Of a DNA stretch of 64,000 bases, positions 60,862 through 64,000 are shown one piece after another. Position 1 is the stretch's first letter, and the number at the start of each line of letters is the position of its first letter. A program made the translations under genes and the position numbers. The stretch is taken from NCBI GenBank assembly GCA_030752795.1, contig JASMDM010000065.1, positions 1-64,000 of the forward strand. The letters are read 5' to 3'. The notes below the pieces were generated by a model. It was not told the DNA's origin. It did no database searches and was given only the letters and a program-made list of their open reading frames with translations. This DNA is from SAR202 cluster bacterium. Its GTDB lineage: Bacteria > Chloroflexota > Dehalococcoidia > Lucifugimonadales > UBA1123.

Positions 60862-61869
60862 ATGCAAGATTCTGATCGCATTGGGGACGTAGTCCTCGAG
60901 GTCAAAGATCTTCGGACCTACTTTGTAACGAGGTGGGGCGTGGTAAAGGCTGTCGACGGCGTGAATTTCAACGTTCGTCGCGGCGAGACATTGGGAGTTG
61001 TCGGAGAGTCGGGATGCGGCAAATCAGTCACATCGCTCTCCATCATGCGTCTGGTGCCTTCACCCCCTGGCCACATCGTTGGCGGGCAGATCCTTCTCGA
61101 TGGATACGACATTCTCCAACTCGACGACGGCGAAATGGAGAGCATCCGAGGCAGCCGAATCGGAATGGTGCTTCAAGACCCGATGACAGCGCTCAACCCG
61201 GTTTTCGACATCGAAGACCAAGTGGGTGAAGCCCTGAAGATACACAAGAACATGTCTGGTGAAGGCCTCAAGTCCAATGTGATCGAAATGCTTCGAAAAG
61301 TACGCATACCGGCTCCCGAAGTGCGCATCAAGGACTTTCCTCACCAGCTCTCGGGCGGCATGAGGCAGCGTGTGGTCGGAGCAATCGGAATCTCATGTGA
61401 CCCGGCGGTCCTCATCGCCGACGAGCCAACGACTTCGCTCGACGCCACGATCCAAGCTCAGTATCTTCGGCTTCTCAGGGAGCTCCAAGAGGAGACAGGG
61501 GTCGGCATTATCTTCATCACGCACGATTTCGGGATCGTCGCGAAGATGTGCGACCGGGTGGCGGTGATGTACGCGGGCAAGATCGTCGAACAGGGGGACG
61601 TTCGTCAGATATTCAATAAGCCGGCTCACCCCTACACCGAGGCGCTAATCCAATCGGTGCCGAAAATGGAAGTGAAAGAAGAGCGGCTGTATTCTATTCC
61701 CGGTCAGCCGCCCGCGCTGTGGGACTTGAGCCCAGGGTGCGCGTTCGCCGAACGATGCCGGTATGCGTTCGATCGTTGCAACGCCGAGTACCCCGACATG
61801 TTCGAGCTCGAAGATGGACAGATCGCAGCCTGCTGGCTCAAAGAAAAAGACAAAGTAGCCACGGCCTAA
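60862..61869 (+). CDS. Peptide-type ABC transporter ATPase, OppD/DppD
   Basis: 335 residues from ATG 60862, with AAGGAG about 11 bases upstream. ATP-binding signature: GESGCGKSVTSLS (Walker A), LSGGMRQRVVG (signature), VLIADEPTTSLDA (Walker B). C-terminal oligopeptide/HPY-like region with CAFAERCRYAFDRC cysteines. One of two ATPases of a peptide-class importer. Followed by oppF-type gene after 28 bases. It may serve the permeases at 15.8-17.7 kb or the permease cut at the window end; not provable. Confidence 0.93.
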   Translation: MQDSDRIGDVVLEVKDLRTYFVTRWGVVKAVDGVNFNVRRGETLGVVGESGCGKSVTSLSIMRLVPSPPGHIVGGQILLDGYDILQLDDGEMESIRGSRIGMVLQDPMTALNPVFDIEDQVGEALKIHKNMSGEGLKSNVIEMLRKVRIPAPEVRIKDFPHQLSGGMRQRVVGAIGISCDPAVLIADEPTTSLDATIQAQYLRLLRELQEETGVGIIFITHDFGIVAKMCDRVAVMYAGKIVEQGDVRQIFNKPAHPYTEALIQSVPKMEVKEERLYSIPGQPPALWDLSPGCAFAERCRYAFDRCNAEYPDMFELEDGQIAACWLKEKDKVATA

Positions 61870-61897
61870 ACGGCGTTGACGCGAAACGAGGTGTTTG

Positions 61898-62875
61898 ATG
61901 ACCAGTAGCGAAGGTGCGCTTCTGAGCGTACGAAATCTGAAGAAATATTTTCCCGTGGGGTCAGGTTTCCTCGGACGAAGCAAAGCTATGCTCAAAGCCG
62001 TCGACGGTGTCAATTTCGACATCGAACCCGGCAAAACCTACGGACTAGTCGGGGAATCAGGCTGTGGGAAGACGACCACCGCCAAGATGATCTTGCTTCT
62101 GGAAGAACCGACTGACGGCGGCGTATCGTTCGAAGGGGCCGATGCGTTGTCGATGGATCGAGACGCCCAGAGGAACTACAAATCCAAGGTTCAAGCTGTC
62201 TTCCAAGACCCGTGGGCGTCGCTCAATCCTCGGATGAGGGTCGGAGGAATTGTCGGCGAACCGTTGGAAGTCAACAGCACGATGACGAAACAGGAAATCA
62301 AGACCAAAGTCGGTGACACCCTGGAAGAAGTCGGCCTTGCCGCTTATCAGGCAAACCTATTTCCTCACGAGTTCAGCGGCGGCCAGCGACAACGAATTGG
62401 TGTCGCTCGAGCCCTGGTTCTGAACCCGAGCCTTATCGTTCTCGACGAGCCTGTGTCTGCGCTGGATGTGTCTATCCGTGCACAGATCATGAACCTGTTG
62501 GAGGACCTGCAGGACGAGCACAACCTCACCTACCTGTTGATCGCTCACCACTTGGCCACGGTCAGGTACATGTGCGACAAAGTGGGCGTCATGTATCTGG
62601 GGCGCTTGGTTGAAGAAGCCGACACGGAAGAACTTTACGACAACCCTCTGCACCCGTACACGCGAGCATTGATGTCCGCCGCTCTGCCGTCGCATCCGGA
62701 CATCGAGCGAGAAGAGATCATCTTAACAGGCGAGGTTCCGTCCCCGGTCAACCCGCCCGAGGGCTGCCACTTCCACCCAAGGTGCCCGTCGCGATTTGAG
62801 CCGTGCGCCGACGTCCCGTTGCCCGTCGAAACCGAGCCGACACCGGGCCACCGGGTAGTGTGCCACCTGTACTAA
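61898..62875 (+). CDS. Peptide-type ABC transporter ATPase, OppF/DppF
   Basis: 325 residues from ATG 61898. GESGCGKTTTAKM (Walker A), FSGGQRQRIGVARAL (signature), LIVLDEPVSALDVSI (Walker B), and a C-terminal domain ending CHFHPRCPSRFEPC, with Cys residues typical of OppF. Second ATPase of the same importer as the preceding gene. Ends at the terminator at 62940. Confidence 0.93.
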   Translation: MTSSEGALLSVRNLKKYFPVGSGFLGRSKAMLKAVDGVNFDIEPGKTYGLVGESGCGKTTTAKMILLLEEPTDGGVSFEGADALSMDRDAQRNYKSKVQAVFQDPWASLNPRMRVGGIVGEPLEVNSTMTKQEIKTKVGDTLEEVGLAAYQANLFPHEFSGGQRQRIGVARALVLNPSLIVLDEPVSALDVSIRAQIMNLLEDLQDEHNLTYLLIAHHLATVRYMCDKVGVMYLGRLVEEADTEELYDNPLHPYTRALMSAALPSHPDIEREEIILTGEVPSPVNPPEGCHFHPRCPSRFEPCADVPLPVETEPTPGHRVVCHLY

Positions 62876-62939
62876 GGCGGAGACAGCGGAAGGGAGTCAA
62901 CGCCGTTCCCCCTCCCAATAATCAATCGACGCGATAAAT

Positions 62940-62974
62940 CGCCGCCGTGGACGCGAAGTCCCGGCGGCGTTTTC
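62940..62974 (+). terminator. Intrinsic terminator after oppF-type gene
   Basis: CGCCGCCG (62940-62947) with CGGCGGCG (62962-62969), followed by TTTTCGTT. Stops the ATPase unit. Confidence 0.8.
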
Positions 62975-63030
62975 GTTCTCCGTCGAACTGGGTTTGATAG
63001 CCGGTCGTGACCATCGGCCCCACGGTAAAA

Positions 63031-63062
63031 AAGCGGTCAGGCCGTTTTCACGACCTGACCGT
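63031..63062 (-). terminator. Intrinsic terminator of the lipoprotein gene
   Basis: On the minus strand CGGTCAGG pairs with CCTGACCG and is followed by CTTTTTT. Lies about 75 bases beyond the stop at 63136. Confidence 0.8.
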
Positions 63063-63135
63063 TTGTGTGTCCTGAATTTGGGGTCCGCCGCTTGAAACGG
63101 GCTGCACGATAAGCTGGTTGATTCCCGACCGCAGC

Positions 63136-63669
63136 TTACGCGGGGTTCACCGTGAATACGCCGACTTTGTCGTCGTTGCACAGAATGTCGAACGCGCCTG
63201 AGTTGCCAGGGTTGAAGTCGTAGAACACCCTCGCTCCCGATTCGAACTCCAGATTAACTGTGGTTACGCTACTGGCGAACGCTCCGCCAGCGTTGTTGAT
63301 TTCAAGTCCTTGGATAACATAGGAGACCTGCTCTCGGTCACCAACTACCTCGAGGGATTTGGTGGTGCCTTCGCGGATTTCCGCTGGCAACTGAATTGCC
63401 AATCTCACACGCTGCCCCATCGTGACAGTGACGTCACCTGGGTCAGCGGTGCAACCGGCATCCGTCGTCGCTAGGTCGATCCGAAATTGCTCGAAGGCCG
63501 TGACAGGCGATCGGTGGAATTCGGTGGATTCACCTTCCGGCCTCGCCGATCCGCGATCACCCGATTTTACACCACAACCCAACGCCACCAGAGCAAACAA
63601 GGCGATCATTAAAGGTGCGAATCGAACGATGGATTTGGCGATTGCCGAAAAAGCAGTCCGCGTCTTCAT
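63136..63669 (-). CDS. Lipoprotein, possibly cupredoxin-like
   Basis: 177 residues. Signal peptide with lipobox (LVALGC, Cys about 32). The mature part has a beta-rich pattern (VTVTMGQRVRLAIQL, GAFDILCNDDKVGVFTVNPA) somewhat like a cupredoxin. A single Cys in ILCND near the C terminus sits where a copper ligand might be, but the usual His-Cys-His-Met set is not seen. It may bind a metal or act as an envelope protein. Convergent with the ATPase unit; a permease gene lies upstream. Confidence 0.65.
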   Translation of the reverse strand: MKTRTAFSAIAKSIVRFAPLMIALFALVALGCGVKSGDRGSARPEGESTEFHRSPVTAFEQFRIDLATTDAGCTADPGDVTVTMGQRVRLAIQLPAEIREGTTKSLEVVGDREQVSYVIQGLEINNAGGAFASSVTTVNLEFESGARVFYDFNPGNSGAFDILCNDDKVGVFTVNPA

Positions 63670-63821
63670 TTCAAACCAACCTCACAGTAGACGCTCACAA
63701 TCCGATATCAACGGCACAGTGTTCGCATCACACCGGAGGTCACACCTCAGATTCCGGAAACGAATGGATGGCCTGAACAATCCTCAACTGTGCCAAACGC
63801 TAGGATACGTCTACCCTTCGA

Positions 63822-64000
63822 TTAGTTCAACTGCCTCAAGCGCGGGTCGAGTCGGTCTCTTAACCAATCTCCGGTGAAGTTGAGTGACATGACCACTAAG
63901 AAAATGCAGACGCCCGGGAAGAACGCGATCCACCATGCGTCGTTAATAAACGGTCGTCCGTCGTTGACCATCGCGCCCCAAGCCGGAGTGGGTGGGGGGA
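63822..64000 (-). CDS. ABC transporter permease, DppC/OppC type (3' end only)
   Basis: The stop (TAA on the minus strand) is at 63822-63824. The last 59 residues read [32 protein letters not shown] then [17 protein letters not shown], the usual C terminus of OppC/DppC permeases. The start is beyond the window. Too short for automatic calls but clear by pattern. It would belong to another peptide transporter operon extending upstream past the edge. Confidence 0.85.
   Translation of the reverse strand, partial: PPPTPAWGAMVNDGRPFINDAWWIAFFPGVCIFLVVMSLNFTGDWLRDRLDPRLRQLN

Noticed and set aside
1-64000. CRISPR array or prophage
   Set aside because: No regularly spaced repeats, integrase, capsid or terminase genes seen; only dispersed short repeats.

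Overview
The window looks like a moderately GC-rich, gene-dense bacterial chromosome. It most resembles the SAR202 / Dehalococcoidia side of Chloroflexota. That placement is inferred from the many TTG/GTG starts, the catabolic gene mix (D-2-hydroxyacid dehydrogenases, SDRs, MDR dehydrogenases, enoyl-CoA hydratases, peptide-type ABC transporters), single-membrane-style lipoproteins and dispersed palindromic repeats. No database search was possible, so taxonomy and all family names come from sequence patterns read by eye. Layout: 1-5.1 kb carries a 5'-truncated hydroxyacid dehydrogenase, a deiodinase-like gene with an in-frame TGA and a hairpin just after it (probable selenoprotein), a methyltransferase, RidA, a polysaccharide deacetylase and a 3'-truncated class A beta-lactamase-like gene. 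5.2-12.3 kb holds a penicillin acylase-CocE fusion, a small HNH protein, an orphan HicB and a D-aminoacylase. 12.6-19.9 kb has prfB with its programmed frameshift, a peptide-type ABC transporter (binding protein and two permeases), a hydroxyacid dehydrogenase and a 5'-3' exonuclease. 19.9-24.6 kb has tRNA-Arg(CCG), a collagen-like lipoprotein, a CBS/CorC membrane protein and glmU. 24.9-29.0 kb has DUF4178-like and DUF350-like genes, a 340-bp MITE-like element, a decayed TPR lipoprotein gene and its intact paralogue. 29.0-38.4 kb is one tightly packed minus-strand operon: transglutaminase-like protein, PLP decarboxylase of the carboxynorspermidine type, DUF3326-like protein, divergent SecA-like ATPase, a Ser/Gly-rich lipoprotein and an unknown protein. 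39.4-43.4 kb is the rpmH-rnpA-yidD-yidC-jag cluster with a beta-propeller lipoprotein inserted. 43.5-47.7 kb carries a PfkB kinase, two crotonase-fold enzymes and an acyl-CoA synthetase; 47.7-50.3 kb carries serS and a SelA-like PLP enzyme. 50.4-54.4 kb is a fatty-acid cluster (two MaoC-like proteins, plsX, fabG, a fabL-like reductase). 54.5-56.4 kb has ygfZ and an IscA/ErpA protein and a zinc ribbon. 56.9-64.0 kb has an SDR, an SMP-30 propeller, a kinase broken by an 11-bp duplication, an MDR dehydrogenase, two oppD/oppF-type ATPases, a lipoprotein and the 3' end of a permease. The most promising undescribed unit is the 29-38.4 kb operon. It joins an amine-producing PLP decarboxylase, a transglutaminase-like enzyme with a visible Cys-His-Asp triad, an accessory SecA and a Ser-rich exported lipoprotein, which suggests modification of a secreted protein with a polyamine or similar amine. 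The SecA gene also carries a pair of dispersed inverted repeats in frame. Next in interest are the selenoprotein candidate, the 340-bp MITE-like element found in two opposite orientations within the same flanks, and the acylase-CocE fusion.
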